Positions 9,401 through 24,400 of a stretch of 64,000 nucleotides of DNA are shown here, piece by piece. Below the pieces are notes generated by a model. That model worked only from the letters and a program-made list of their open reading frames with translations. It ran no database searches and was not told the DNA's origin. The DNA comes from Synechococcus sp. LTW-R (lineage in GTDB: Bacteria; Cyanobacteriota; Cyanobacteriia; PCC-6307; Cyanobiaceae), in the NCBI RefSeq assembly GCF_014217875.1, contig NZ_CP059060.1, forward strand, positions 2,351,534 to 2,415,533, in the 5' to 3' direction. Numbering within the stretch: position 1 is the first letter of the stretch; each line of letters opens with the position of its first letter. The position numbers and the translations under genes are program-made.

Positions 9401-12400
9401 CAGTATTAAATCCAAGAACAGATATGGAACTACTAGATCCCTCGGCTAAATTAACTATCGATAGTCGGCCCAACTTGTCATCATACACAATTGTACTATC
9501 CGTACTGCCTCTGAAGTCTATTATATTGTCGAATAAAATATTGCCGCTGATAGATTCTATGCCACCTATAAAGCGATCTGTATTAGTGCCGCCTTTGACG
9601 ATCTTCCAGTCCTTTGTAAGAGAAATAGACTGTTCAAACTCTCGATAGTCAATGGTGTCATAACCTTCCGTATTGAAGTAATCATCACTGCCGCCTGAAG
9701 CGGTGAATACGTCGTCCCATCTAGTGCCATAAAAGGACTCGCTAGCATCACTTCCATTGTGAGTAATTACTATCTTTCCATCTCGATTTATGTCCTGCTT
9801 GAAGAACTCTTCTTTCTTCTCAACTTCCTCAGCATCCAAAAATCCGGTTGAAGATATTGCTCTTCCGGACAAATCTACTGTTAATATTGCTACCTGCTCC
9901 CTCTCGGGATTACCAAAAAGAATGTCGTAATAATCGCCTTCAGCGGACATTTCAACGCCAAATGGCTGGTATAAAGCCAAACTGGCTTCGGAAATATTGC
10001 TTAACCGGACTTCGGGCGTGTTAATGTAGAAACCACTCGATCCATTGAGTAAACTTGATTCACCCATATTCTCAATGATTTCTAGATCTTCTGCTATGAC
10101 TCCATTCTTATTTAAATCTCGATTGAAGTACCCTTCGTAGTCTTCAATATCCTGATCATTTAGTATTGAGCTTGACCACATCCTTTCTCCATACTGATTG
10201 AACCTGTAAAGCAAGTTTTCTTCTAGATTGCTCCGCCATGCAACTAAGAAGTGGTCGTCATATGTGCTTTTTATCGCTGTAGTAGCCGTCCATCCTGCAG
10301 CTAGTGACTGAAGTGGTGAAATGTATTGCTGTCCCTGCCTTAGTTCTATTGAATCATTGATTACAAATCTATCATCTCCTGAGATATTTAAAGTGACGTC
10401 GCCGTTTATATCGACTTCCTTGCTCAGGACTTTATTTGTGCTGTAGAGCCTGAAAAGCTCGCTGGTTCCATTCAGATCTATATATGAAACCTGAGCAGAG
10501 ATTATGGAATCGACATCATTTTGAGAGAGAGAGTATGAGTTGGAGTTAGCGCCGTCAATGGGAGTGTTATTGCGTAACCACTGAATCGAGGGGGAATGAA
10601 TGCCAGAGGAAGGAATGCCGTCCTGATCAACGAGAGAGGAGAGGTCAATGGAGAGAGTTTGCCCCTCGACGGCATTGCCAAGAATGGAGATGTTGTGTTG
10701 TGGTGAGTCGTTTGAGTTTTGAACGACTAGAGGATCAGAGAAGAAGGAAGTTTGTCCACCGCGAGAGTCAGTGGAGATAACGTGAAGCCGCAGAGATGAA
10801 CCAACGAGTGATTGGTCATCAGGTATTTGGAAGGAGGAAGAATTAGCGGAGGAGATATTGTTCCATTGACCAGAGGAGGAGAGTCTTTGCCATTGGAAAG
10901 AGGGAGAGGCTGGTCCGTCCGGGTCAACGAGGTTAGAGAGGGAGGCAGAGAGTGTATTTCCTTCTAGAGGTTCGCCAGAGATGGCAAGAGAGGCAGTGGC
11001 TTGATGATCAAAATCAAGGACTGTAGATGGGTTTGATAGTGTGAAGGATTCGTTATTGCCGAAGTTATCTCGATAGGAGATCTGAGCAGAGATTATGGAA
11101 TCGACATCATTTTGAGAGAGAGAGTATGAGTTGGAGTTAGCGCCGTCAATGGGAGTGTTATTGCGTAACCACTGAATCGAGGGGGAATGAATGCCAGAGG
11201 AAGGAATGCCGTCCTGATCAACGAGAGAGGAGAGGTCAATGGAGAGAGTTTGCCCCTCGACGGCATTGCCAAGAATGGAGATGTTGTGTTGTGGTGAGTC
11301 GTTTGAGTTTTGAACGACTAGAGGATCAGAGAAGAAGGAAGTTTGTCCACCGCGAGAGTCAGTGGAGATAACGTGAAGCCGCAGAGATGAACCAACGAGT
11401 GATTGGTCATCAGGTATTTGGAAGGAGGAAGAATTAGCGGAGGAGATATTGTTCCATTGACCAGAGGAGGAGAGTCTTTGCCATTGGAAAGAGGGAGAGG
11501 CTGGTCCGTCCGGGTCAACGAGGTTAGAGAGGGAGGCAGAGAGTGTATTTCCTTCTAGAGGTTCGCCAGAGATGGCAAGAGAGGCAGTGGCTTGATGATC
11601 AAAATCAAGGACTGTAGATGGGTTTGATAGTGTGAAGGATTCGTTATTGCCGAAGTTATCTCGATAGGAGATCTGAGCAGAGATTATGGAATCGACATCA
11701 TTTTGAGAGAGAGAGTATGAGTTGGAGTTAGCGCCGTCAATGGGAGTGTTATTGCGTAACCACTGAATCGAGGGGGAATGAATGCCAGAGGAAGGAATGC
11801 CGTCCTGATCAACGAGAGAGGAGAGGTCAATGGAGAGAGTTTGCCCCTCGACGGCATTGCCAAGAATGGAGATGTTGTGTTGTGGTGAGTCGTTTGAGTT
11901 TTGAACGACTAGAGGATCAGAGAAGAAGGAAGTTTGTCCACCGCGAGAGTCAGTGGAGATAACGTGAAGCCGCAGAGATGAACCAACGAGTGATTGGTCA
12001 TCAGGTATTTGGAAGGAGGAAGAATTAGCGGAGGAGATATTGTTCCATTGACCAGAGGAGGAGAGTCTTTGCCATTGGAAAGAGGGAGAGGCTGGTCCGT
12101 CCGGGTCAACGAGGTTAGAGAGGGAGGCAGAGAGTGTATTTCCTTCTAGAGGTTCGCCAGAGATGGCAAGAGAGGCAGTGGCTTGATGATCAAAATCAAG
12201 GACTGTAGATGGGTTTGATAGTGTGAAGGATTCGTTATTGCCGAAGTTATCTCGATAGGAGATCTGAGCAGAGATTATGGAATCGACATCATTTTGAGAG
12301 AGAGAGTATGAGTTGGAGTTAGCGCCGTCAATGGGAGTGTTATTGCGTAACCACTGAATCGAGGGGGAATGAATGCCAGAGGAAGGAATGCCGTCCTGAT

Positions 12401-15400
12401 CAACGAGAGAGGAGAGGTCAATGGAGAGAGTTTGCCCCTCGACGGCATTGCCAAGAATGGAGATGTTGTGTTGTGGTGAGTCGTTTGAGTTTTGAACGAC
12501 TAGAGGATCAGAGAAGAAGGAAGTTTGTCCACCGCGAGAGTCAGTGGAGATAACGTGAAGCCGCAGAGATGAACCAACGAGTGATTGGTCATCAGGTATT
12601 TGGAAGGAGGAAGAATTAGCGGAGGAGATATTGTTCCATTGACCAGAGGAGGAGAGTCTTTGCCATTGGAAAGAGGGAGAGGCTGGTCCGTCCGGGTCAA
12701 CGAGGTTAGAGAGGGAGGCAGAGAGTGTATTTCCTTCTAGAGGTTCGCCAGAGATGGCAAGAGAGGCAGTGGCTTGATGATCAAAATCAAGGACTGTAGA
12801 TGGGTTTGATAGTGTGAAGGATTCGTTATTGCCGAAGTTATCTCGATAGGAGATCTGAGCAGAGATTATGGAATCGACATCATTTTGAGAGAGAGAGTAT
12901 GAGTTGGAGTTAGCGCCGTCAATGGGAGTGTTATTGCGTAACCACTGAATCGAGGGGGAATGAATGCCAGAGGAAGGAATGCCGTCCTGATCAACGAGAG
13001 AGGAGAGGTCAATGGAGAGAGTTTGCCCCTCGACGGCATTGCCAAGAATGGAGATGTTGTGTTGTGGTGAGTCGTTTGAGTTTTGAACGACTAGAGGATC
13101 AGAGAAGAAGGAAGTTTGTCCACCGCGAGAGTCAGTGGAGATAACGTGAAGCCGCAGAGATGAACCAACGAGTGATTGGTCATCAGGTATTTGGAAGGAG
13201 GAAGAATTAGCGGAGGAGATATTGTTCCATTGACCAGAGGAGGAGAGTCTTTGCCATTGGAAAGAGGGAGAGGCTGGTCCGTCCGGGTCAACGAGGTTAG
13301 AGAGGGAGGCAGAGAGTGTATTTCCTTCTAGAGGTTCGCCAGAGATGGCAAGAGAGGCAGTGGCTTGATGATCAAAATCAAGGACTGTAGATGGGTTTGA
13401 TAGTGTGAAGGATTCGTTATTGCCGAAGTTATCTCGATAGGAGATCTGAGCAGAGATTATGGAATCGACATCATTTTGAGAGAGAGAGTATGAGTTGGAG
13501 TTAGCGCCGTCAATGGGAGTGTTATTGCGTAACCACTGAATCGAGGGGGAATGAATGCCAGAGGAAGGAATGCCGTCCTGATCAACGAGAGAGGAGAGGT
13601 CAATGGAGAGAGTTTGCCCCTCGACGGCATTGCCAAGAATGGAGATGTTGTGTTGTGGTGAGTCGTTTGAGTTTTGAACGACTAGAGGATCAGAGAAGAA
13701 GGAAGTTTGTCCACCGCGAGAGTCAGTGGAGATAACGTGAAGCCGCAGAGATGAACCAACGAGTGATTGGTCATCAGGTATTTGGAAGGAGGAAGAATTA
13801 GCGGAGGAGATATTGTTCCATTGACCAGAGGAGGAGAGTCTTTGCCATTGGAAAGAGGGAGAGGCTGGTCCGTCCGGGTCAACGAGGTTAGAGAGGGAGG
13901 CAGAGAGTGTATTTCCTTCTAGAGGTTCGCCAGAGATGGCAAGAGAGGCAGTGGCTTGATGATCAAAATCAAGGACTGTAGATGGGTTTGATAGTGTGAA
14001 GGATTCGTTATTGCCGAAGTTATCTCGATAGGAGATCTGAGCAGAGATTATGGAATCGACATCATTTTGAGAGAGAGAGTATGAGTTGGAGTTAGCGCCG
14101 TCAATGGGAGTGTTATTGCGTAACCACTGAATCGAGGGGGAATGAATGCCAGAGGAAGGAATGCCGTCCTGATCAACGAGAGAGGAGAGGTCAATGGAGA
14201 GAGTTTGCCCCTCGACGGCATTGCCAAGAATGGAGATGTTGTGTTGTGGTGAGTCGTTTGAGTTTTGAACGACTAGAGGATCAGAGAAGAAGGAAGTTTG
14301 TCCACCGCGAGAGTCAGTGGAGATAACGTGAAGCCGCAGAGATGAACCAACGAGTGATTGGTCATCAGGTATTTGGAAGGAGGAAGAATTAGCGGAGGAG
14401 ATATTGTTCCATTGACCAGAGGAGGAGAGTCTTTGCCATTGGAAAGAGGGAGAGGCTGGTCCGTCCGGGTCAACGAGGTTAGAGAGGGAGGCAGAGAGTG
14501 TATTTCCTTCTAGAGGTTCGCCAGAGATGGCAAGAGAGGCAGTGGCTTGATGATCAAAATCAAGGACTGTAGATGGGTTTGATAGTGTGAAGGATTCGTT
14601 ATTGCCGAAGTTATCTCGATAGGAGATCTGAGCAGAGATTATGGAATCGACATCATTTTGAGAGAGAGAGTATGAGTTGGAGTTAGCGCCGTCAATGGGA
14701 GTGTTATTGCGTAACCACTGAATCGAGGGGGAATGAATGCCAGAGGAAGGAATGCCGTCCTGATCAACGAGAGAGGAGAGGTCAATGGAGAGAGTTTGCC
14801 CCTCGACGGCATTGCCAAGAATGGAGATGTTGTGTTGTGGTGAGTCGTTTGAGTTTTGAACGACTAGAGGATCAGAGAAGAAGGAAGTTTGTCCACCGCG
14901 AGAGTCAGTGGAGATAACGTGAAGCCGCAGAGATGAACCAACGAGTGATTGGTCATCAGGTATTTGGAAGGAGGAAGAATTAGCGGAGGAGATATTGTTC
15001 CATTGACCAGAGGAGGAGAGTCTTTGCCATTGGAAAGAGGGAGAGGCTGGTCCGTCCGGGTCAACGAGGTTAGAGAGGGAGGCAGAGAGTGTATTTCCTT
15101 CTAGAGGTTCGCCAGAGATGGCAAGAGAGGCAGTGGCTTGATGATCAAAATCAAGGACTGTAGATGGGTTTGATAGTGTGAAGGATTCGTTATTGCCGAA
15201 GTTATCTCGATAGGAGATCTGAGCAGAGATTATGGAATCGACATCATTTTGAGAGAGAGAGTATGAGTTGGAGTTAGCGCCGTCAATGGGAGTGTTATTG
15301 CGTAACCACTGAATCGAGGGGGAATGAATGCCAGAGGAAGGAATGCCGTCCTGATCAACGAGAGAGGAGAGGTCAATGGAGAGAGTTTGCCCCTCGACGG

Positions 15401-18400
15401 CATTGCCAAGAATGGAGATGTTGTGTTGTGGTGAGTCGTTTGAGTTTTGAACGACTAGAGGATCAGAGAAGAAGGAAGTTTGTCCACCGCGAGAGTCAGT
15501 GGAGATAACGTGAAGCCGCAGAGATGAACCAACGAGTGATTGGTCATCAGGTATTTGGAAGGAGGAAGAATTAGCGGAGGAGATATTGTTCCATTGACCA
15601 GAGGAGGAGAGTCTTTGCCATTGGAAAGAGGGAGAGGCTGGTCCGTCCGGGTCAACGAGGTTAGAGAGGGAGGCAGAGAGTGTATTTCCTTCTAGAGGTT
15701 CGCCAGAGATGGCAAGAGAGGCAGTGGCTTGATGATCCTGGATACGTTGTTGTGGTATCCGGCCATCTCCATCTAGATCTATGTTTAAACTGCTTTCAAT
15801 AGATTCTAGTACTGACCTGTCTGATATTTCTGTTGCGTTGATATTCGGATTTCCGAAAACTTCGCCATCCCTAATGTATGTGACAAGAAACGCCTCTTCC
15901 TGAATTGTGCTCTTGGTGGTGACTTCTTTGATTACGAGTGATCTGCCTTCTCTTACGAGGCTTCTTGTGGTTTCGAGATGTGCAATTTCCTCGAGGTGGC
16001 TTACGACGGCAGTGCTGTTTAGGCTTTCAATGTAAACGGTTCCGCGAACCGTTCCCTGAAATAGTCCATCAGCTTCCCATTGGCTGATGTCAGGAGAAGG
16101 TTCATCCGTCGACGCGGTTATATTGTCTCTTGTATCTGCAGTGGCTTGATGATCAAAATCAAGGACTGTAGATGGGTTTGATAGTGTGAAGGATTCGTTA
16201 TTGCCGAAGTTATCTCGATAGGAGATCTGAGCAGAGATTATGGAATCGACATCATTTTGAGAGAGAGAGTATGAGTTGGAGTTAGCGCCGTCAATGGGAG
16301 TGTTATTGCGTAACCACTGAATCGAGGGGGAATGAATGCCAGAGGAAGGAATGCCGTCCTGATCAACGAGAGAGGAGAGGTCAATGGAGAGAGTTTGCCC
16401 CTCGACGGCATTGCCAAGAATGGAGATGTTGTGTTGTGGTGAGTCGTTTGAGTTTTGAACGACTAGAGGATCAGAGAAGAAGGAAGTTTGTCCACCGCGA
16501 GAGTCAGTGGAGATAACGTGAAGCCGCAGAGATGAACCAACGAGTGATTGGTCATCAGGTATTTGGAAGGAGGAAGAATTAGCGGAGGAGATATTGTTCC
16601 ATTGACCAGAGGAGGAGAGTCTTTGCCATTGGAAAGAGGGAGAGGCTGGTCCGTCCGGGTCAACGAGGTTAGAGAGGGAGGCAGAGAGTGTATTTCCTTC
16701 TAGAGGTTCGCCAGAGATGGCAAGAGAGGCAGTGGCTTGATGATCAAAATCAAGGACTGTAGATGGGTTTGATAGTGTGAAGGATTCGTTATTGCCGAAG
16801 TTATCTCGATAGGAGATCTGAGCAGAGATTATGGAATCGACATCATTTTGAGAGAGAGAGTATGAGTTGGAGTTAGCGCCGTCAATGGGAGTGTTATTGC
16901 GTAACCACTGAATCGAGGGGGAATGAATGCCAGAGGAAGGAATGCCGTCCTGATCAACGAGAGAGGAGAGGTCAATGGAGAGAGTTTGCCCCTCGACGGC
17001 ATTGCCAAGAATGGAGATGTTGTGTTGTGGTGAGTCGTTTGAGTTTTGAACGACTAGAGGATCAGAGAAGAAGGAAGTTTGTCCACCGCGAGAGTCAGTG
17101 GAGATAACGTGAAGCCGCAGAGATGAACCAACGAGTGATTGGTCATCAGGTATTTGGAAGGAGGAAGAATTAGCGGAGGAGATATTGTTCCATTGACCAG
17201 AGGAGGAGAGTCTTTGCCATTGGAAAGAGGGAGAGGCTGGTCCGTCCGGGTCAACGAGGTTAGAGAGGGAGGCAGAGAGTGTATTTCCTTCTAGAGGTTC
17301 GCCAGAGATGGCAAGAGAGGCAGTGGCTTGATGATCAAAATCAAGGACTGTAGATGGGTTTGATAGTGTGAAGGATTCGTTATTGCCGAAGTTATCTCGA
17401 TAGGAGATCTGAGCAGAGATTATGGAATCGACATCATTTTGAGAGAGAGAGTATGAGTTGGAGTTAGCGCCGTCAATGGGAGTGTTATTGCGTAACCACT
17501 GAATCGAGGGGGAATGAATGCCAGAGGAAGGAATGCCGTCCTGATCAACGAGAGAGGAGAGGTCAATGGAGAGAGTTTGCCCCTCGACGGCATTGCCAAG
17601 AATGGAGATGTTGTGTTGTGGTGAGTCGTTTGAGTTTTGAACGACTAGAGGATCAGAGAAGAAGGAAGTTTGTCCACCGCGAGAGTCAGTGGAGATAACG
17701 TGAAGCCGCAGAGATGAACCAACGAGTGATTGGTCATCAGGTATTTGGAAGGAGGAAGAATTAGCGGAGGAGATATTGTTCCATTGACCAGAGGAGGAGA
17801 GTCTTTGCCATTGGAAAGAGGGAGAGGCTGGTCCGTCCGGGTCAACGAGGTTAGAGAGGGAGGCAGAGAGTGTATTTCCTTCTAGAGGTTCGCCAGAGAT
17901 GGCAAGAGAGGCAGTGGCTTGATGATCAAAATCAAGGACTGTAGATGGGTTTGATAGTGTGAAGGATTCGTTATTGCCGAAGTTATCTCGATAGGAGATC
18001 TGAGCAGAGATTATGGAATCGACATCATTTTGAGAGAGAGAGTATGAGTTGGAGTTAGCGCCGTCAATGGGAGTGTTATTGCGTAACCACTGAATCGAGG
18101 GGGAATGAATGCCAGAGGAAGGAATGCCGTCCTGATCAACGAGAGAGGAGAGGTCAATGGAGAGAGTTTGCCCCTCGACGGCATTGCCAAGAATGGAGAT
18201 GTTGTGTTGTGGTGAGTCGTTTGAGTTTTGAACGACTAGAGGATCAGAGAAGAAGGAAGTTTGTCCACCGCGAGAGTCAGTGGAGATAACGTGAAGCCGC
18301 AGAGATGAACCAACGAGTGATTGGTCATCAGGTATTTGGAAGGAGGAAGAATTAGCGGAGGAGATATTGTTCCATTGACCAGAGGAGGAGAGTCTTTGCC

Positions 18401-21400
18401 ATTGGAAAGAGGGAGAGGCTGGTCCGTCCGGGTCAACGAGGTTAGAGAGGGAGGCAGAGAGTGTATTTCCTTCTAGAGGTTCGCCAGAGATGGCAAGAGA
18501 GGCAGTGGCTTGATGATCAAAATCAAGGACTGTAGATGGGTTTGATAGTGTGAAGGATTCGTTATTGCCGAAGTTATCTCGATAGGAGATCTGAGCAGAG
18601 ATTATGGAATCGACATCATTTTGAGAGAGAGAGTATGAGTTGGAGTTAGCGCCGTCAATGGGAGTGTTATTGCGTAACCACTGAATCGAGGGGGAATGAA
18701 TGCCAGAGGAAGGAATGCCGTCCTGATCAACGAGAGAGGAGAGGTCAATGGAGAGAGTTTGCCCCTCGACGGCATTGCCAAGAATGGAGATGTTGTGTTG
18801 TGGTGAGTCGTTTGAGTTTTGAACGACTAGAGGATCAGAGAAGAAGGAAGTTTGTCCACCGCGAGAGTCAGTGGAGATAACGTGAAGCCGCAGAGATGAA
18901 CCAACGAGTGATTGGTCATCAGGTATTTGGAAGGAGGAAGAATTAGCGGAGGAGATATTGTTCCATTGACCAGAGGAGGAGAGTCTTTGCCATTGGAAAG
19001 AGGGAGAGGCTGGTCCGTCCGGGTCAACGAGGTTAGAGAGGGAGGCAGAGAGTGTATTTCCTTCTAGAGGTTCGCCAGAGATGGCAAGAGAGGCAGTGGC
19101 TTGATGATCAAAATCAAGGACTGTAGATGGGTTTGATAGTGTGAAGGATTCGTTATTGCCGAAGTTATCTCGATAGGAGATCTGAGCAGAGATTATGGAA
19201 TCGACATCATTTTGAGAGAGAGAGTATGAGTTGGAGTTAGCGCCGTCAATGGGAGTGTTATTGCGTAACCACTGAATCGAGGGGGAATGAATGCCAGAGG
19301 AAGGAATGCCGTCCTGATCAACGAGAGAGGAGAGGTCAATGGAGAGAGTTTGCCCCTCGACGGCATTGCCAAGAATGGAGATGTTGTGTTGTGGTGAGTC
19401 GTTTGAGTTTTGAACGACTAGAGGATCAGAGAAGAAGGAAGTTTGTCCACCGCGAGAGTCAGTGGAGATAACGTGAAGCCGCAGAGATGAACCAACGAGT
19501 GATTGGTCATCAGGTATTTGGAAGGAGGAAGAATTAGCGGAGGAGATATTGTTCCATTGACCAGAGGAGGAGAGTCTTTGCCATTGGAAAGAGGGAGAGG
19601 CTGGTCCGTCCGGGTCAACGAGGTTAGAGAGGGAGGCAGAGAGTGTATTTCCTTCTAGAGGTTCGCCAGAGATGGCAAGAGAGGCAGTGGCTTGATGATC
19701 CTGGATACGTTGTTGTGGTATCCGGCCATCTCCATCTAGATCTATGTTTAAACTGCTTTCAATAGATTCTAGTACTGACCTGTCTGATATTTCTGTTGCG
19801 TTGATATTCGGATTTCCGAAAACTTCGCCATCCCTAATGTATGTGACAAGAAACGCCTCTTCCTGAATTGTGCTCTTGGTGGTGACTTCTTTGATTACGA
19901 GTGATCTGCCTTCTCTTACGAGGCTTCTTGTGGTTTCGAGATGTGCAATTTCCTCGAGGTGGCTTACGACGGCAGTGCTGTTTAGGCTTTCAATGTAAAC
20001 GGTTCCGCGAACCGTTCCCTGAAATAGTCCATCAGCTTCCCATTGGCTGATGTCAGGAGAAGGTTCATCCGTCGACGCGGTTATATTGTCTCTTGTATCT
20101 GCAGTGGCTTGATGATCAAAATCAAGGACTGTAGATGGGTTTGATAGTGTGAAGGATTCGTTATTGCCGAAGTTATCTCGATAGGAGATCTGAGCAGAGA
20201 TTATGGAATCGACATCATTTTGAGAGAGAGAGTATGAGTTGGAGTTAGCGCCGTCAATGGGAGTGTTATTGCGTAACCACTGAATCGAGGGGGAATGAAT
20301 GCCAGAGGAAGGAATGCCGTCCTGATCAACGAGAGAGGAGAGGTCAATGGAGAGAGTTTGCCCCTCGACGGCATTGCCAAGAATGGAGATGTTGTGTTGT
20401 GGTGAGTCGTTTGAGTTTTGAACGACTAGAGGATCAGAGAAGAAGGAAGTTTGTCCACCGCGAGAGTCAGTGGAGATAACGTGAAGCCGCAGAGATGAAC
20501 CAACGAGTGATTGGTCATCAGGTATTTGGAAGGAGGAAGAATTAGCGGAGGAGATATTGTTCCATTGACCAGAGGAGGAGAGTCTTTGCCATTGGAAAGA
20601 GGGAGAGGCTGGTCCGTCCGGGTCAACGAGGTTAGAGAGGGAGGCAGAGAGTGTATTTCCTTCTAGAGGTTCGCCAGAGATGGCAAGAGAGGCAGTGGCT
20701 TGATGATCAAAATCAAGGACTGTAGATGGGTTTGATAGTGTGAAGGATTCGTTATTGCCGAAGTTATCTCGATAGGAGATCTGAGCAGAGATTATGGAAT
20801 CGACATCATTTTGAGAGAGAGAGTATGAGTTGGAGTTAGCGCCGTCAATGGGAGTGTTATTGCGTAACCACTGAATCGAGGGGGAATGAATGCCAGAGGA
20901 AGGAATGCCGTCCTGATCAACGAGAGAGGAGAGGTCAATGGAGAGAGTTTGCCCCTCGACGGCATTGCCAAGAATGGAGATGTTGTGTTGTGGTGAGTCG
21001 TTTGAGTTTTGAACGACTAGAGGATCAGAGAAGAAGGAAGTTTGTCCACCGCGAGAGTCAGTGGAGATAACGTGAAGCCGCAGAGATGAACCAACGAGTG
21101 ATTGGTCATCAGGTATTTGGAAGGAGGAAGAATTAGCGGAGGAGATATTGTTCCATTGACCAGAGGAGGAGAGTCTTTGCCATTGGAAAGAGGGAGAGGC
21201 TGGTCCGTCCGGGTCAACGAGGTTAGAGAGGGAGGCAGAGAGTGTATTTCCTTCTAGAGGTTCGCCAGAGATGGCAAGAGAGGCAGTGGCTTGATGATCA
21301 AAATCAAGGACTGTAGATGGGTTTGATAGTGTGAAGGATTCGTTATTGCCGAAGTTATCTCGATAGGAGATCTGAGCAGAGATTATGGAATCGACATCAT

Positions 21401-24400
21401 TTTGAGAGAGAGAGTATGAGTTGGAGTTAGCGCCGTCAATGGGAGTGTTATTGCGTAACCACTGAATCGAGGGGGAATGAATGCCAGAGGAAGGAATGCC
21501 GTCCTGATCAACGAGAGAGGAGAGGTCAATGGAGAGAGTTTGCCCCTCGACGGCATTGCCAAGAATGGAGATGTTGTGTTGTGGTGAGTCGTTTGAGTTT
21601 TGAACGACTAGAGGATCAGAGAAGAAGGAAGTTTGTCCACCGCGAGAGTCAGTGGAGATAACGTGAAGCCGCAGAGATGAACCAACGAGTGATTGGTCAT
21701 CAGGTATTTGGAAGGAGGAAGAATTAGCGGAGGAGATATTGTTCCATTGACCAGAGGAGGAGAGTCTTTGCCATTGGAAAGAGGGAGAGGCTGGTCCGTC
21801 CGGGTCAACGAGGTTAGAGAGGGAGGCAGAGAGTGTATTTCCTTCTAGAGGTTCGCCAGAGATGGCAAGAGAGGCAGTGGCTTGATGATCAAAATCAAGG
21901 ACTGTAGATGGGTTTGATAGTGTGAAGGATTCGTTATTGCCGAAGTTATCTCGATAGGAGATCTGAGCAGAGATTATGGAATCGACATCATTTTGAGAGA
22001 GAGAGTATGAGTTGGAGTTAGCGCCGTCAATGGGAGTGTTATTGCGTAACCACTGAATCGAGGGGGAATGAATGCCAGAGGAAGGAATGCCGTCCTGATC
22101 AACGAGAGAGGAGAGGTCAATGGAGAGAGTTTGCCCCTCGACGGCATTGCCAAGAATGGAGATGTTGTGTTGTGGTGAGTCGTTTGAGTTTTGAACGACT
22201 AGAGGATCAGAGAAGAAGGAAGTTTGTCCACCGCGAGAGTCAGTGGAGATAACGTGAAGCCGCAGAGATGAACCAACGAGTGATTGGTCATCAGGTATTT
22301 GGAAGGAGGAAGAATTAGCGGAGGAGATATTGTTCCATTGACCAGAGGAGGAGAGTCTTTGCCATTGGAAAGAGGGAGAGGCTGGTCCGTCCGGGTCAAC
22401 GAGGTTAGAGAGGGAGGCAGAGAGTGTATTTCCTTCTAGAGGTTCGCCAGAGATGGCAAGAGAGGCAGTGGCTTGATGATCAAAATCAAGGACTGTAGAT
22501 GGGTTTGATAGTGTGAAGGATTCGTTATTGCCGAAGTTATCTCGATAGGAGATCTGAGCAGAGATTATGGAATCGACATCATTTTGAGAGAGAGAGTATG
22601 AGTTGGAGTTAGCGCCGTCAATGGGAGTGTTATTGCGTAACCACTGAATCGAGGGGGAATGAATGCCAGAGGAAGGAATGCCGTCCTGATCAACGAGAGA
22701 GGAGAGGTCAATGGAGAGAGTTTGCCCCTCGACGGCATTGCCAAGAATGGAGATGTTGTGTTGTGGTGAGTCGTTTGAGTTTTGAACGACTAGAGGATCA
22801 GAGAAGAAGGAAGTTTGTCCACCGCGAGAGTCAGTGGAGATAACGTGAAGCCGCAGAGATGAACCAACGAGTGATTGGTCATCAGGTATTTGGAAGGAGG
22901 AAGAATTAGCGGAGGAGATATTGTTCCATTGACCAGAGGAGGAGAGTCTTTGCCATTGGAAAGAGGGAGAGGCTGGTCCGTCCGGGTCAACGAGGTTAGA
23001 GAGGGAGGCAGAGAGTGTATTTCCTTCTAGAGGTTCGCCAGAGATGGCAAGAGAGGCAGTGGCTTGATGATCAAAATCAAGGACTGTAGATGGGTTTGAT
23101 AGTGTGAAGGATTCGTTATTGCCGAAGTTATCTCGATAGGAGATCTGAGCAGAGATTATGGAATCGACATCATTTTGAGAGAGAGAGTATGAGTTGGAGT
23201 TAGCGCCGTCAATGGGAGTGTTATTGCGTAACCACTGAATCGAGGGGGAATGAATGCCAGAGGAAGGAATGCCGTCCTGATCAACGAGAGAGGAGAGGTC
23301 AATGGAGAGAGTTTGCCCCTCGACGGCATTGCCAAGAATGGAGATGTTGTGTTGTGGTGAGTCGTTTGAGTTTTGAACGACTAGAGGATCAGAGAAGAAG
23401 GAAGTTTGTCCACCGCGAGAGTCAGTGGAGATAACGTGAAGCCGCAGAGATGAACCAACGAGTGATTGGTCATCAGGTATTTGGAAGGAGGAAGAATTAG
23501 CGGAGGAGATATTGTTCCATTGACCAGAGGAGGAGAGTCTTTGCCATTGGAAAGAGGGAGAGGCTGGTCCGTCCGGGTCAACGAGGTTAGAGAGGGAGGC
23601 AGAGAGTGTATTTCCTTCTAGAGGTTCGCCAGAGATGGCAAGAGAGGCAGTGGCTTGATGATCAAAATCAAGGACTGTAGATGGGTTTGATAGTGTGAAG
23701 GATTCGTTATTGCCGAAGTTATCTCGATAGGAGATCTGAGCAGAGATTATGGAATCGACATCATTTTGAGAGAGAGAGTATGAGTTGGAGTTAGCGCCGT
23801 CAATGGGAGTGTTATTGCGTAACCACTGAATCGAGGGGGAATGAATGCCAGAGGAAGGAATGCCGTCCTGATCAACGAGAGAGGAGAGGTCAATGGAGAG
23901 AGTTTGCCCCTCGACGGCATTGCCAAGAATGGAGATGTTGTGTTGTGGTGAGTCGTTTGAGTTTTGAACGACTAGAGGATCAGAGAAGAAGGAAGTTTGT
24001 CCACCGCGAGAGTCAGTGGAGATAACGTGAAGCCGCAGAGATGAACCAACGAGTGATTGGTCATCAGGTATTTGGAAGGAGGAAGAATTAGCGGAGGAGA
24101 TATTGTTCCATTGACCAGAGGAGGAGAGTCTTTGCCATTGGAAAGAGGGAGAGGCTGGTCCGTCCGGGTCAACGAGGTTAGAGAGGGAGGCAGAGAGTGT
24201 ATTTCCTTCTAGAGGTTCGCCAGAGATGGCAAGAGAGGCAGTGGCTTGATGATCAAAAGCACCTATTTCATTATCCCCATTACTTAGGTAGCTAGTACCA
24301 AAGAAATCGTTCAATCTATTCCAGAAAGCTAATGGATGAATTTCATCCAGGCTGATATAACCATTTACTTTTCCATCTGTATTAAGTACCAAAATCTTAT

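Larger units (their letters stand above)
10419..24254 (-). repeat. 22 x 591-bp tandem coding repeats with two 417-bp linkers
   Basis: In protein order the blocks are 7 units, linker, 6 units, linker, 9 units. Each unit (197 residues) holds two related Ig-like modules: one starting ATASLAISGEPLEGNTLSAS, the second starting HNISILGNAVEGQTLSIDL. Both carry the pattern EG-L-L-DxDG-WQR/WLR seen in bacterial Ig-like repeats. The units are the same even when read in a second frame, so synonymous differences are absent over that stretch. Only the last copy diverges, after ISAQ, to VSYIDLNGTSE. Unit plus linker gives a higher-order period of 3963 bp (6 x 591 + 417). Confidence 0.95.

Noticed and set aside
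10727..24172. A 66-residue minus-strand frame repeated 22 times inside the giant gene
   Set aside because: It is an alternative frame of the 591-bp repeat; it has no ribosome site and is copied only because the repeat is identical.
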